64,000 nucleotides of DNA from an uncultured bacterium (GTDB lineage: Bacteria; Cyanobacteriota; Vampirovibrionia; Gastranaerophilales; Gastranaerophilaceae): contig CASFXY010000001.1 of assembly GCA_949298805.1 (NCBI GenBank), positions 62,001-126,000 on the forward strand. The letters run 5' to 3'. Below the pieces are notes generated by a model. The model made no database searches. It worked only from the letters and a program-made list of their open reading frames with translations, and was not told where the DNA came from. The position numbers were made by a program, and so were the translations under genes. Position 1 is the first letter of the stretch, and the number at the start of each line of letters is the position of its first letter. Positions 18,769 through 28,141 of the stretch are shown piece by piece.

Positions 18769-18774
18769 TATAAA
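18769..18774 (+). promoter_or_regulatory. Possible -10 box, leaderless type, for the MFS gene
   Basis: TATAAA with a 6-nt spacer to the ATG at 18781. Not of the extended type, and the gene could also be read from the purH transcript. Confidence 0.3.
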
Positions 18775-18780
18775 TAATTT

Positions 18781-19977
18781 ATGCAAAATGTTGATAAAAA
18801 AGCGTTTATTGGGTTAAGTAGCGGGCATTTTATGGTTGATTGGTATGCTTCAATTCTTGTGCCATTATACCCTTTGATAACTGCGAAGCTCGGAATATCG
18901 CTTTCTTTTATTAGTGCAATAATTGCATTTGGACACATGTTATCTTCAATGCTGCAACCTTTATTTGGCTATATTTCGGATAAATTAAGGCATAGAACTT
19001 TTATGTTTTGGGGATTAATTATGTCCTCAATTTTTATTCCCTTAACGGTAGTTTCTTCTTCTGCAGGCATTTTGACTTTGTTCTTGGTCCTTGGCATGTG
19101 CGGTAACGCTTTTTATCATCCGCAGGTTACTTGTCTTGTCAATACTTTTAGCTATAACAATCCTAAACTTGCAAAATATATGGGAATATTTTTGGGGCTG
19201 GGTACAATCGGGTATGCAATTGGTCCTTTTTGTTCTTCAAGTGCGGCTTCGCTTTTTGGTGCACATTCGCTCTTAGCGTTTTCTGTTCCAGGTATTTTGA
19301 CTGCAATTTTAATTTATTTTGTTGTTCCAAAAATTCCAATTGGCTCTGTATGCACCAGAAAAGAAAATTTTGTTTCGATAATGAAAGAAATTCTTGGTTC
19401 AAAAGTTATTTTGGGACTTGTTCTCATTGCTGTTGTCAAGTCGGGTGTCAGTATCAGTTTTGGTACATATATGCCATTTTTGTTAGAACATCATGGCTTT
19501 AATCTTCATCAAATAGGTCTGATTGTTACCCTTTTCTTTACTGTCAGTGGTGTCGCCACGATGATTAGTCCTAAAATCGAGGAAAAGATTGGCGGTGCAA
19601 ATGTCATTAGGCTTTCTTTCTTTTCTATTCTGCCATTGACACTTTTGACTTTGTTTTTATTGAATATATTTCCTTTTCTATCGGCTGTATTATTTATAAT
19701 AACAGGCTTTTTTATACTTCTTTCGGTATCTGTCACGCTTGTGAGTGCACAAAAATTGGTAAGTCAAAATAAGGGTGTAATATCCGGCATCATGCAGGGA
19801 TTTAGCTGGGGACTGGGTGCTTTATTTCTCGCGCCAATGGGTGTTATAGGTCAGTATTTTGGTGTTGATAAAATACTTGTTATTATGAGTTTAATTGCGT
19901 TTTTGACGGGTTTATTCGGTATTTCAAAGGAATTAAACGAAATTTTTGAAAAGGAAGCAGATGTTAATAATTCTTAA
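18781..19977 (+). CDS. MFS transporter, fosmidomycin-resistance (Fsr)-like
   Basis: 398 residues with about 12 TM segments. The opening SSGHFMVDWYASILVPLYP resembles the HxxxDxY/F start of Fsr-type exporters, and GYISDKLRHRT is the MFS loop 2-3 motif. GNAFYHPQ corresponds to the GSAxFHPE segment of that group. Probably a drug or metabolite exporter in the inner membrane. It follows purH closely; whether it exports a purine-related compound is not shown. Confidence 0.8.
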   Translation: MQNVDKKAFIGLSSGHFMVDWYASILVPLYPLITAKLGISLSFISAIIAFGHMLSSMLQPLFGYISDKLRHRTFMFWGLIMSSIFIPLTVVSSSAGILTLFLVLGMCGNAFYHPQVTCLVNTFSYNNPKLAKYMGIFLGLGTIGYAIGPFCSSSAASLFGAHSLLAFSVPGILTAILIYFVVPKIPIGSVCTRKENFVSIMKEILGSKVILGLVLIAVVKSGVSISFGTYMPFLLEHHGFNLHQIGLIVTLFFTVSGVATMISPKIEEKIGGANVIRLSFFSILPLTLLTLFLLNIFPFLSAVLFIITGFFILLSVSVTLVSAQKLVSQNKGVISGIMQGFSWGLGALFLAPMGVIGQYFGVDKILVIMSLIAFLTGLFGISKELNEIFEKEADVNNS

Positions 19978-20067
19978 TAATTTATAAAATATTGCGCAAT
20001 TTGTCCTCGGTAAAATACTTTATTGATGTATAGGAAACGGGATTTAATTTATAAAAGGGAGAATACT

Positions 20068-20334
20068 ATGGCTATTGGCGCTAAGGATAAAATTGATGCA
20101 CTTTTGGTTAAAAAATATCAAGGTTTAAAAGTCGATAACCCTGTTATTCAGTCATCAATGGTTGATCCTCAAAAAATGTTAGATGCCATGAATGATTTTG
20201 CTATGGTTCACATGAATGCTATGAATATAGGTCAACAGCTTAAATCTACTTGTATTAAGGCTATTTCTTTAAATATTCAGTATCGTAAATCAAGAAATAT
20301 AAAAATGAATAAACCTGCGCAAGCTGTTAAATAG
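20068..20334 (+). CDS. Hypothetical small protein
   Basis: 88 residues, no signal peptide or TM. Starts MAIGAKDKIDALLVKKYQG and has a Met-rich helical centre (MLDAMNDFAMVHMNAMNIG) and a basic C-terminus. The ATG at 20068 follows GGGAGA at 6-nt spacing, so the longer in-frame reading from 20023 is rejected. I do not recognise the family. It sits between the MFS and maf genes, both of which seem separately controlled. Confidence 0.65.
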   Translation: MAIGAKDKIDALLVKKYQGLKVDNPVIQSSMVDPQKMLDAMNDFAMVHMNAMNIGQQLKSTCIKAISLNIQYRKSRNIKMNKPAQAVK

Positions 20335-20338
20335 TTTA

Positions 20339-20347
20339 TGATATAAT
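20339..20347 (+). promoter_or_regulatory. Extended -10 promoter, leaderless type (maf)
   Basis: TGATATAAT, 6-nt spacer, then ATG at 20354; no ribosome-binding site. Same layout as at 919-927. Confidence 0.6.
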
Positions 20348-20353
20348 TGCAAG

Positions 20354-20959
20354 ATGAATAATTTTGCAAAAAAACTCGTGCTTGCTTCTAACTCCCCAAG
20401 GCGTAAAGAGATACTTAATGATTTTGGGTATTGTTTTGACACCGTAAAATCTTATTATAAGGAAGAAAAATTTGAAAAATTTTCATACGAAAATATAAAA
20501 AAGAATTCATTGGGTAAGGCATTGGATGTTGCTCAAAGAGTTCAAGGTGATGCAACAATTATTGGTGCCGATACCATGGTAATCCTCGATAGTGTGTGTT
20601 TGTTAAACAAGCCTCGAAATTTTAACGAGGCTGTTTTTATGCTTAAAAAACTTAGTGATAAAACTCATGAGGTTATAACGGCAATTTCTTTGGTTAAAGT
20701 TCCTGATTTTAAAAATATCACAAGCTATACAACAACCAAAGTGACTTTTCGCAAATTAAATCAGGACGAGATTATTAATTACGTTATTGATAAAAATCCT
20801 CTCGATAAGGCAGGAAGCTATGGTATACAAGATTTTTTAAGCATAAATGATGTCGATAATCCCCCTAAAAGTTCTTTTATTAAAAAAATCGATGGAGATT
20901 ACTTAAATGTTGTCGGTTTTAGTATTTCGACTTTTGAAAAAATGCTCAAAGACTTTTAA
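20354..20959 (+). CDS. maf: Maf-type nucleotide pyrophosphatase
   Basis: 201 residues. Maf proteins hydrolyse non-standard or methylated nucleoside triphosphates and affect septum formation. The signature LASNSPRRKEIL (9-20) is intact; GADTMVILD and DKAGSYGIQ are the other conserved blocks. The C-terminal half is slightly divergent (SINDVDNPPKSSF). Predicted leaderless transcript. The subclass (dTTP/UTP versus m7GTP) is not assigned. Confidence 0.93.
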   Translation: MNNFAKKLVLASNSPRRKEILNDFGYCFDTVKSYYKEEKFEKFSYENIKKNSLGKALDVAQRVQGDATIIGADTMVILDSVCLLNKPRNFNEAVFMLKKLSDKTHEVITAISLVKVPDFKNITSYTTTKVTFRKLNQDEIINYVIDKNPLDKAGSYGIQDFLSINDVDNPPKSSFIKKIDGDYLNVVGFSISTFEKMLKDF

Positions 20960-21025
20960 AAGGGTTTACTTTAATTTTTTTGTGTAGTTTAATTTAATTG
21001 TGACAAGATTGCGGGTTTGGTTCGG

Positions 21026-21976
21026 ATGATAGAGATTTTAAAAACACAAGATAATAACGAACTTGTCGAACTAAGTATTTCTGAGGCACAATGTGGTTCT
21101 TGGTTTAATTTAATTGACCCTACATACGAAGAAATCCAAAAAGTTTCTCTTGTTTTGAATTTGGATGAAAGTTTTTTAAGGAACTCCTTGGACGTAGATG
21201 AGCGTTCTCGTATGGAATACGAAGACGGGCATTTACTAATAATTACAAATATTCCCGTTATGGAGGATGAGGGGGCTTTTGATACCCTGCCATTAGGTAT
21301 TATCTTTACTCCTACAAGTTTTATTACAGTTTGTTCAAAGGAGAATAGAATTATAAGCTCTTTCAATAAAGAAACGGCAAGCTTTTTTGATACCAGAAAT
21401 AAAACAAGATTTTTGCTTAATATACTTTTTCGTTCTACAAAATATTATTTAAGATATTTGAATTTTATCAATAAGCAAACCGATAAAATTGAAGATGACT
21501 TGAGAAGAACAATGAAAAATAAAGCACTTTTTCAGCTTTTTGAAGCCCAAAAATCGCTTGTTTACTTTACTACTGCGCTTAAAGATAACTATATTGTTCT
21601 GCAAAAAATAATGCGCCTTACAAAGTCGACTTTTGCAACTCCTTTAAAATTTAACGAAGATGATATTGATTTGCTGGAAGATGTTATCATTGAAAATAAA
21701 CAGGCACTTGAGATGGTTGAAATGCACAGAAACATTCTTGAAAATATGATGGATGCTTTTGCTTCAATAATCTCAAATAACCTTAATATTGTTATGAAAT
21801 TTTTAACCTCAATTACAATTATCCTTGCAATACCGACAATGTTTGCAAGTTTTTGGGGGATGAATGTAAATTTGCCTTTTGCATCACATCAGTTTGGGTT
21901 TGTTATTGTTATACTTATTTCAGGTCTTGCCGCTATGCTAGCTGCTGCTCTTTTTGCAAAGAAAGGTATGTTTTAA
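21026..21976 (+). CDS. corA: CorA-family Mg2+/divalent cation channel
   Basis: 316 residues. A large cytoplasmic alpha/beta domain is followed by two C-terminal TM helices (about 255-278 and 288-308) with the selectivity motif GMN between them (WGMNVNLPF). Forms pentameric Mg2+ channels in the inner membrane. The ATG at 21026 gives the usual start; a TTG lies 9 nt upstream, and neither has a strong ribosome site. Its last 44 bp overlap the convergent flavoprotein gene. Confidence 0.92.
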   Translation: MIEILKTQDNNELVELSISEAQCGSWFNLIDPTYEEIQKVSLVLNLDESFLRNSLDVDERSRMEYEDGHLLIITNIPVMEDEGAFDTLPLGIIFTPTSFITVCSKENRIISSFNKETASFFDTRNKTRFLLNILFRSTKYYLRYLNFINKQTDKIEDDLRRTMKNKALFQLFEAQKSLVYFTTALKDNYIVLQKIMRLTKSTFATPLKFNEDDIDLLEDVIIENKQALEMVEMHRNILENMMDAFASIISNNLNIVMKFLTSITIILAIPTMFASFWGMNVNLPFASHQFGFVIVILISGLAAMLAAALFAKKGMF

Positions 21977-23024
21977 TTCCTTCGTATACGCAATACGCAC
22001 TACTCCAGCAATTTTGCAGATTGTAGCCGCCGCAAAATCCGTCTATATCCATTACCTCGCCACAGAAAAATACATTTTTCATAATTTTTGATTGACAATA
22101 TTTGTTAAGCTCTTTAAGGTTTATCCCGCCGCATGTAACTATCTCACCTTTTTTGTCCGTCGAAATTACTTTAAAGCTTATTGTTTTGAGGGATTCTATT
22201 TCCTTTTTGGTTATTTGCGCACATTTTTTGTCATAGTTTTCTATGATAGCATGTGCAAGTGATTTTGGTATAAAATTTGAAACAATATTGCCAAAACTTT
22301 TTTTGGGATTATTTTTGATTTCTTCGGTTAAATCTTGAATATCAATTAATGGGAGTGTAATTTTGTATGGGAAATTCTTTCTTGCATTTATTGATGATAT
22401 TTTGTAGATAAGCGGACCCGATATTCCTTCGTCTGTGAACAATACCTCGCCTTGTGGTGTTTTTAAAATAACACCCCGAGGATATTTTGGACTGTCTTTG
22501 CTTAATTTAAGTCCGCACAGTGAGGGTTTTGGTTCAATTATATTGTGTCCGATTTCTTTTGCCAGATTATATCCCCCTTTTGAACCTGTTGCAATGACTA
22601 TCAAATTGTATTCGTTAAGCTCTTTTAAACTTTTAATCTCTTTATTTATAATTTTTACACCCTTGAGAGCATGCAGCATTTTTTCTCTCATATCTTTTGC
22701 GCTGTTTGATATCGGAAAATACCTCATGTCCTCTTGCATATAGGTTTTTATCCCAATGCTTTCAAAAAAATGCAGAGTATCATAAATAAAATGCTTGGAA
22801 AATATCGAATATAAAAATTTTTCTCCTCGCGGGTAATTGGCTGCAAACTCTCTTATGTCATCTGCCCAATGAGTTAAGTTACATCTGCCTCCGCCTGTTG
22901 CAAGTAGGGTTTTTAGTGCAATATTTTTTTCAAATATGTCTATTTCTATATCTTTTATTTTTTTTAAATGTAGTGCGCAATATACTCCTGCGGGACCTGC
23001 ACCGATTATTGCAACTTTTTTCAT
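21933..23024 (-). CDS. NAD(P)/FAD-dependent oxidoreductase, HI0933/YhiN family
   Basis: 363 residues. The N-terminal FAD motif GAGPAGVYCALHL (8-20) is followed by ATGGGRCNLTH, the hallmark of the HI0933-like flavoproteins, and CGGxN/FCGEVMDIDGFCGGYN near the end closes the FAD site. The cellular role of this widespread family is unclear. It overlaps folK by 4 bp upstream (same operon) and corA by 44 bp at its 3' end. Confidence 0.9.
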   Translation of the reverse strand: MKKVAIIGAGPAGVYCALHLKKIKDIEIDIFEKNIALKTLLATGGGRCNLTHWADDIREFAANYPRGEKFLYSIFSKHFIYDTLHFFESIGIKTYMQEDMRYFPISNSAKDMREKMLHALKGVKIINKEIKSLKELNEYNLIVIATGSKGGYNLAKEIGHNIIEPKPSLCGLKLSKDSPKYPRGVILKTPQGEVLFTDEGISGPLIYKISSINARKNFPYKITLPLIDIQDLTEEIKNNPKKSFGNIVSNFIPKSLAHAIIENYDKKCAQITKKEIESLKTISFKVISTDKKGEIVTCGGINLKELNKYCQSKIMKNVFFCGEVMDIDGFCGGYNLQNCWSSAYCVYEGIKTYLSLQKEQQLA

Positions 23025-23536
23025 CTGTTTGTTTCCGGCAATATTGTCCCGTACAAAAATACATCTTCAGGGTTTTCAAGTGCTTCATGCATTTCAATTA
23101 TTGTTTTGTTCAGAATAGGATGAGTGTAATTTGCATTTACTTCAATCATCGGCACTAGTGCAAAAGCCCTCATGTGTACGTATTTATGTGGTATTTCAAG
23201 AATTTCGTTTTTAAAAATTAAATCATCATAAAATAATATGTCTATATCTATTACTCTTTCACTCCATTTCGGCTTGCCATCTCTTATTCTTCCAAGCTTA
23301 GCCTCTATGTCTTGACACACTCTTAGCAGTTCAATTGGTGATAGTTTGGTTTCTACAGCTATTGCGGCATTAATAAACCAATTTTGAGATTTAAGTCCCC
23401 ATGGCTGAGTTTCATAGAAGGATGAAGCACGTAATAATGTTATATTATTGTCGCTCGTCAAAAGCCTAACCGCCTGTTGAATGTTTGACAAGCGGTCGCC
23501 TAAATTTGAACCCAGTGACAGATAAGCTTTTGACAT
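23021..23536 (-). CDS. folK: HPPK: 6-hydroxymethyl-dihydropterin pyrophosphokinase
   Basis: 171 residues. Transfers pyrophosphate from ATP to hydroxymethyl-dihydropterin in folate synthesis. SLGSNLGDRLSNI (6-18), FYETQPWG and the ERVIDIDILFYD block are diagnostic; HMRAFALVPM is the usual C-terminal motif. AGGA lies 7 nt before the ATG. No folP or folB is adjacent; the partner gene is the flavoprotein. Confidence 0.95.
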   Translation of the reverse strand: MSKAYLSLGSNLGDRLSNIQQAVRLLTSDNNITLLRASSFYETQPWGLKSQNWFINAAIAVETKLSPIELLRVCQDIEAKLGRIRDGKPKWSERVIDIDILFYDDLIFKNEILEIPHKYVHMRAFALVPMIEVNANYTHPILNKTIIEMHEALENPEDVFLYGTILPETNR

Positions 23537-23569
23537 AGTATATTCCTGATTAACATTTTATTATTCTTT

Positions 23570-23578
23570 TGATATAAT
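23570..23578 (+). promoter_or_regulatory. Extended -10 promoter with a leader (ftsH)
   Basis: TGATATAAT with a predicted 26-nt leader carrying AGGGG before the ATG at 23611. Confidence 0.6.
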
Positions 23579-23610
23579 GGCAACAGAAATATTTTGTTAC
23601 AGGGGTAAAA

Positions 23611-25506
23611 ATGAACAAAAATCAATCTATGGGAGTTTATATTATCGTAGGAATCATTGCAATATTGCTTGCAGTTGTTGCGTTTGCAGGTCCAACCACT
23701 ACAAGTGGTGAGCTTTCTTATTCTCAATTTTTGGATAAAGTTAAAAACGGCGAAATTGAAAGCGTTACGATTTCTAAAAATCTTGTTACCGCAGTTCCTA
23801 AAGATAAATCCCAAGATGATAAAAAAGAGGCAGTTGCCCCAAAAACTGATATTGTAGGTCTTTCAAACGTTAATCAACCGCCAACTTTCCAATATAAAAT
23901 TCAAATTCCCGAAAATGACCCAAACTTGTTATCGGTTTTAGAACAGAATAATGTTGAAATCAACGTCAAAAAGCCTCAGGAAGGTTCTATTTTAGGTACA
24001 ATAGGCTCTTTATTGGTGCCGTTATTTTTTATTGGATTAATAATTTTGCTTTTACGCGGTATACAGCAAGGTGGCTCTGCTGCGATGAATTTTGGTAAAT
24101 CTCGCGCAAAAATGATGCAAGAAAATAAAGTTAAAGTTACATTTAATGACGTTGCAGGTATTGATGAAGAAAAGCAAGAATTGGAAGAAATTGTTGATTT
24201 CTTAAAAAATGGTGATAAATATACAAAGCTCGGCGCAAAAATTCCAAAAGGTGTTCTGTTGGTTGGTGTACCCGGTACCGGTAAAACACTTATGGCAAAA
24301 GCCGTTGCCGGTGAAGCCGGTGTGCCTTTCTTCTCAATTTCCGGTTCTGATTTTGTTGAAATGTTTGTGGGTGTCGGTGCTTCCCGTGTTCGTGACCTTT
24401 TTGAACAAGCAAAAAAACATCAACCATGCATTATATTTATTGATGAAATTGATGCTGTAGGGCGCCAGAGGGGTGCAGGCATGGGTGGCGGACATGACGA
24501 GCGCGAACAAACTTTAAATCAGTTATTGGTTGAAATGGATGGTTTTGATGAGAATGTTAATATAATTGTTTTGGCGGCTACAAACCGCCCCGATATTCTT
24601 GATAATGCGTTATTGCGCCCCGGCAGGTTCGATAGGCAAATTATTATCAATAGGCCTGACATACTTGGACGTGAGCAAATTTTGGCTGTTCATGCTAAAA
24701 ATAAGCCTTTGGCATCTGATGTCGATTTAAAGGTATTAGCAAAGAGAACACCGGGATTTACCGGTGCGGATTTGCAAAATTTGCTTAACGAAGCTGCGCT
24801 TTTAAGTGCCAGATATGATAAAAATGAAATATCGATGGAACATATCGAAGAAGCAATTGACAAAGTTATGGCAGGGCCCGAGAAAAAATCAAGAATTATT
24901 TCTGATGAGGAAAAAGAAAATACTGCTTATCATGAAGTTGGACACGCTTTGTTGGCAAGGCTCTTAAAAGATTGCGACCCATTGCATAAAGTTTCAATTA
25001 TACCTCGTGGTATGGCTTTGGGTATTACAACGGTGTTGCCCGAAAAAGACCATTTGACTCTTAAGAAGTCCCAGTTGCTAGATAGAATAACTATGATTTT
25101 AGGCGGGAGAGTTGCTGAGGAGTTAATCTATGGTCCTGACTCTATCACGACAGGCGCACAAAATGACCTTGAAAAAGTTTCGGCACTGGCACGTAAAATG
25201 GTGACAGTATACGGTATGTCGGAAAAAATGGGTAATCTTGCTTATGGTACAAGCCAAGAGCATGTTTTTATGGGTCGTGATTTTGGTCATCAGCGTGACT
25301 TTAGCGAAGAAATTGCTGCAGATATCGACAAAGAAGTTAAGCGTATTGTTGATGAACAGTATAATATTGCTAAGCATTTGTTAAGCGAAAACGAAGATAT
25401 GTTAAGAAAGATAGCAAAGGAACTGCTAGAGCGTGAAACGCTTGATGAGTCAGAATTTAGTGAAATAATGAATAAAATACTTGAGCAGAGAGGTCAGCAG
25501 GCTTAA
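23611..25506 (+). CDS. ftsH: ATP-dependent zinc metalloprotease FtsH
   Basis: 631 residues. Membrane-anchored AAA+ protease for quality control. TM helices at about 9-27 and 131-148 flank a periplasmic domain; Walker A GVPGTGKT at 219-226, Walker B FIDEID, second region of homology RPGRFDR, and zinc site HEVGH at 441-445. The CFeSP genes follow with no gap, so they may share this transcript. Confidence 0.97.
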   Translation: MNKNQSMGVYIIVGIIAILLAVVAFAGPTTTSGELSYSQFLDKVKNGEIESVTISKNLVTAVPKDKSQDDKKEAVAPKTDIVGLSNVNQPPTFQYKIQIPENDPNLLSVLEQNNVEINVKKPQEGSILGTIGSLLVPLFFIGLIILLLRGIQQGGSAAMNFGKSRAKMMQENKVKVTFNDVAGIDEEKQELEEIVDFLKNGDKYTKLGAKIPKGVLLVGVPGTGKTLMAKAVAGEAGVPFFSISGSDFVEMFVGVGASRVRDLFEQAKKHQPCIIFIDEIDAVGRQRGAGMGGGHDEREQTLNQLLVEMDGFDENVNIIVLAATNRPDILDNALLRPGRFDRQIIINRPDILGREQILAVHAKNKPLASDVDLKVLAKRTPGFTGADLQNLLNEAALLSARYDKNEISMEHIEEAIDKVMAGPEKKSRIISDEEKENTAYHEVGHALLARLLKDCDPLHKVSIIPRGMALGITTVLPEKDHLTLKKSQLLDRITMILGGRVAEELIYGPDSITTGAQNDLEKVSALARKMVTVYGMSEKMGNLAYGTSQEHVFMGRDFGHQRDFSEEIAADIDKEVKRIVDEQYNIAKHLLSENEDMLRKIAKELLERETLDESEFSEIMNKILEQRGQQA

Positions 25507-26358
25507 TTGAATATAAATTTTTCCGATAATTCTAAACCATATTTTGGGCTTGAGTTTCCTATACAGACAGGTGAAAGTTATTCACCGATTTTAAAAGAAT
25601 ATTGGGGAGATGTCGTTTCAGATCCTTTTGAATGGTTTTTGTCTGTTCAAAAAAAAGCTTTTGATGTTGGTGCCGATTTCGTTAGTATATATTTTAATTC
25701 ACAGGAACCTGAAGATAATCTTAAACCTGAATTATTAAATAAATACAAAAATTTATTGCAAAAAATTTTGCAGGAGTGCAAAATTAACCTTATGCTCAAA
25801 TTAAGTTCACATGCCCAATGGGATTGTGAAATTTTTGAGTTAATTTCGCAAATAATTGATAGAGATATTATTATTTCACCAATACAATCTGCAAATTATG
25901 AAAAACTTTTGTCTTTAGCGCTTAATTCAAAGTTTTGTCATAAATTTGTACTTAGGACCCCTATTGATATAAATTTAACTAAAGAATTAAATATTTTGTC
26001 TGTCGATGCGGGAGTCGACCCCCATCAAATTTTAATAGACCCCGATATGGGCTGTATTGGTTATGGTATTGACTATGGCTACAGTATTATTGAGCGCATT
26101 TGCCTTGCCAAGAAGGCTGGAGATAAAATGCTTGATATGCCTATAATTGTTTATGCAGGTGAAGAATCATACAAAGCGAAGGAGTCTAAAAGTTGCGATT
26201 TTCCTTCTTCTTGGGGCGAGCTTAGCGAACGTGCCAAAATGTGGGAAATTTCAACTGCTTCTTCTTTGCTTGCTGCAGGTGCAAATCTTGTAGTATGCTG
26301 GCATCCGGAGGTAATACGCATTTTAAAGAAAGAGTTTTGCGAGGTTTTATGTCACTAG
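25507..26358 (+). CDS. acsD: Corrinoid iron-sulfur protein small subunit (CODH/ACS delta-type)
   Basis: 283 residues, a TIM-barrel protein. The stretch IDPDMGCIGYGIDYGYSI, then ERICLAKKAGDKMLDMPII, WGELSERAKMWEISTA and the WHPE near the end match the delta/small subunit of the corrinoid Fe-S protein that carries methyl groups in the Wood-Ljungdahl pathway. It is somewhat shorter than classic members (about 310). The start is TTG, directly after the ftsH stop, with AGAGG about 12 nt upstream. It overlaps the large-subunit gene by 10 bp. No CODH/ACS catalytic subunit is in the window. Confidence 0.88.
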   Translation: MNINFSDNSKPYFGLEFPIQTGESYSPILKEYWGDVVSDPFEWFLSVQKKAFDVGADFVSIYFNSQEPEDNLKPELLNKYKNLLQKILQECKINLMLKLSSHAQWDCEIFELISQIIDRDIIISPIQSANYEKLLSLALNSKFCHKFVLRTPIDINLTKELNILSVDAGVDPHQILIDPDMGCIGYGIDYGYSIIERICLAKKAGDKMLDMPIIVYAGEESYKAKESKSCDFPSSWGELSERAKMWEISTASSLLAAGANLVVCWHPEVIRILKKEFCEVLCH

Positions 26359-27482
26359 GTGCAATGGATATTTTTAAATTTTTGCCTGCAGGGAAAAGAG
26401 ATTCAAATGCCAATTGTAAAAAATGTGGATGTGCTACATGTATGATGTTTGCCATAAAATTGTCAAAAGGACAAGGAGATTCTTCAAAGTGTCCTTTTTT
26501 GCCTCTTGAATTAAAAGAAAAGCTTGAACACAACAAAAAAGTTCAACAAAAATTGCTTACTTGTGGCAATTTAAAAATCGGCGGAGAAACTGTTTTATAC
26601 AGACATGAAAAGACTTTTGTAAGCCCTTGCACGTTTGTTGTTGAGCTTGATTCTCTTGATTTAAATTATAAAAATAAACTGAATCGAATTTTAAATTTTC
26701 AATTTGAATGCATAGGCGAAAAATATGGTATAGATGCTGTTTATTTTAAAAATCCCAAGCCTGAAGATGTCTTATTGCTTAAAAATAACGGTATTGAAAT
26801 AATAGACGACTCTTTTTTATCTCAGATGAGGGAAGTAAAATACATTTCTTTACTAAATTGTGTTGCAGAGCTTGTAAAAATAAGAACTGCGGCAATTGTT
26901 GACAGGAATGAGGAGTATTCCAACCCCACCTTTGTGCGCCTCAGGGGCGGTGATTTTTGTTCGTTGTCTTGTATTGCTTCCGTTCTTATATGTAAATATG
27001 CCAATATGATTATATTTGAGCAATTTAATGAAGCTTTGTTTGCAAGCCTGATAACATTAAGACTCAATATTTATACCGACCCTCAAAAACCCTTGCAAGT
27101 TGAATCCAAGGTTTACGAATTTAATAATCCTGACGAAAATGCTTTAGTATTTTTGACTACAAATTTTGCACTCAGTTATTTTGCTGTTGCAAATGAATTA
27201 TCTTCACTTAAGTGCGGTTCTTACCTTGTTATAACGCCAAGCGAGGGTATGAGTGTTTTAACTGCGTGGTCTGCACAAAAAATCACGGCAGATATTGCAT
27301 CAAAGGTAGTAAGCGCGAGCAATGTTCTTGAAAACGTAAAAAATAAAAAAATTATTATCCCCGGGTTGCTTTCGGATTTAAAAGAAGAATTACAACAAGC
27401 TTTGCCTCAGTGGGAAATTGTTGTAGGAACGACAGAGGCATACAAAATTCCGGACTTTGTTAAAAAGTTGCAAAGTACTTAA
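26349..27482 (+). CDS. acsC: Corrinoid iron-sulfur protein large subunit (CODH/ACS gamma-type)
   Basis: 377 residues. The N-terminal [4Fe-4S] domain has C23-x2-C26-x4-C31-x16-C48, exactly the family spacing, plus an extra Cys28. The central TIM barrel contains LRLNIYTDPQKPLQVE and LTTNFALSYFAV; the C-terminal corrinoid domain contains TPSEGMSVLTAWSAQK and a tail ending AYKIPDFVKKL. The ATG at 26349 follows GAGG by 4 nt; longer readings run through the upstream gene and lack family similarity. It is shorter than typical AcsC (about 445). Likely methyl carrier for an unknown acceptor. Confidence 0.9.
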   Translation: MSLGAMDIFKFLPAGKRDSNANCKKCGCATCMMFAIKLSKGQGDSSKCPFLPLELKEKLEHNKKVQQKLLTCGNLKIGGETVLYRHEKTFVSPCTFVVELDSLDLNYKNKLNRILNFQFECIGEKYGIDAVYFKNPKPEDVLLLKNNGIEIIDDSFLSQMREVKYISLLNCVAELVKIRTAAIVDRNEEYSNPTFVRLRGGDFCSLSCIASVLICKYANMIIFEQFNEALFASLITLRLNIYTDPQKPLQVESKVYEFNNPDENALVFLTTNFALSYFAVANELSSLKCGSYLVITPSEGMSVLTAWSAQKITADIASKVVSASNVLENVKNKKIIIPGLLSDLKEELQQALPQWEIVVGTTEAYKIPDFVKKLQST

Positions 27483-28141
27483 TTTTTTATAAGCTCTTTA
27501 AAGTTTTCTTTTACCATTTGATACTGCTTTTTCATTGTGTCCTCAAGCAGTTTCCTTTTATTTTCAATTTCTTGCGCATCTGCATCAGGTCTTATATAAA
27601 TAGGTTCACCATAATACATAAGCATTTTTCTGCAAAATAAGGGAAATCTGAACTCGTCCCAAGTTTTAAGCTTTATATAGCCCCTTGATGGCGAATACCA
27701 AGTTATTGGCACAATTGGCACGCCTGTTATTTTTGCTATTTCTATAATTCCTTTTTTTACAACCCTGTTTGGTCCTTTTGGTCCATCCACAGTAATTGCA
27801 CCATTATCCCCATTTTTAATTCTTTCCACAAGTTCAAGTGTTGCACTTGCACCTCCTCGTGTAATTGAACCCCTAACTGTTTTTAGCCCCATTATTTCAG
27901 CTGCTCTTGCAATAATTTCTCCGTCTTTTGAGCGGCTTATCATAACATTTGTTTTATTGCGACCCTCAAGAGAATACAGTCCACATTGATGCGCATGCCA
28001 AAGGGCAAATATACAAGGTTCTTTAGGATAATTTACATTTTTACACCAGTATGTAAATTCCTTAAGTTTAAAGAGTAATGCCGCAAGAAATGAAAAAATT
28101 CTTATTTGTATTCTCTCGTTTTTTTTGTATTCAAATTTCAT
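27479..28141 (-). CDS. DUF374-type lysophospholipid acyltransferase
   Basis: 220 residues. ALWHAHQCGLYSL (about 46-58) and MISRSKDGEIIARAAE match the DUF374/LPLAT group related to Kdo-lipid A acyltransferases; ITVDGPKGPNRVVKKG is the second conserved block. Probably membrane-associated acyl transfer in lipid A or phospholipid synthesis. The gene overlaps hisD by 11 bp, and its stop shares a TTAA with the CFeSP gene. Confidence 0.85.
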   Translation of the reverse strand: MKFEYKKNERIQIRIFSFLAALLFKLKEFTYWCKNVNYPKEPCIFALWHAHQCGLYSLEGRNKTNVMISRSKDGEIIARAAEIMGLKTVRGSITRGGASATLELVERIKNGDNGAITVDGPKGPNRVVKKGIIEIAKITGVPIVPITWYSPSRGYIKLKTWDEFRFPLFCRKMLMYYGEPIYIRPDADAQEIENKRKLLEDTMKKQYQMVKENFKELIKN

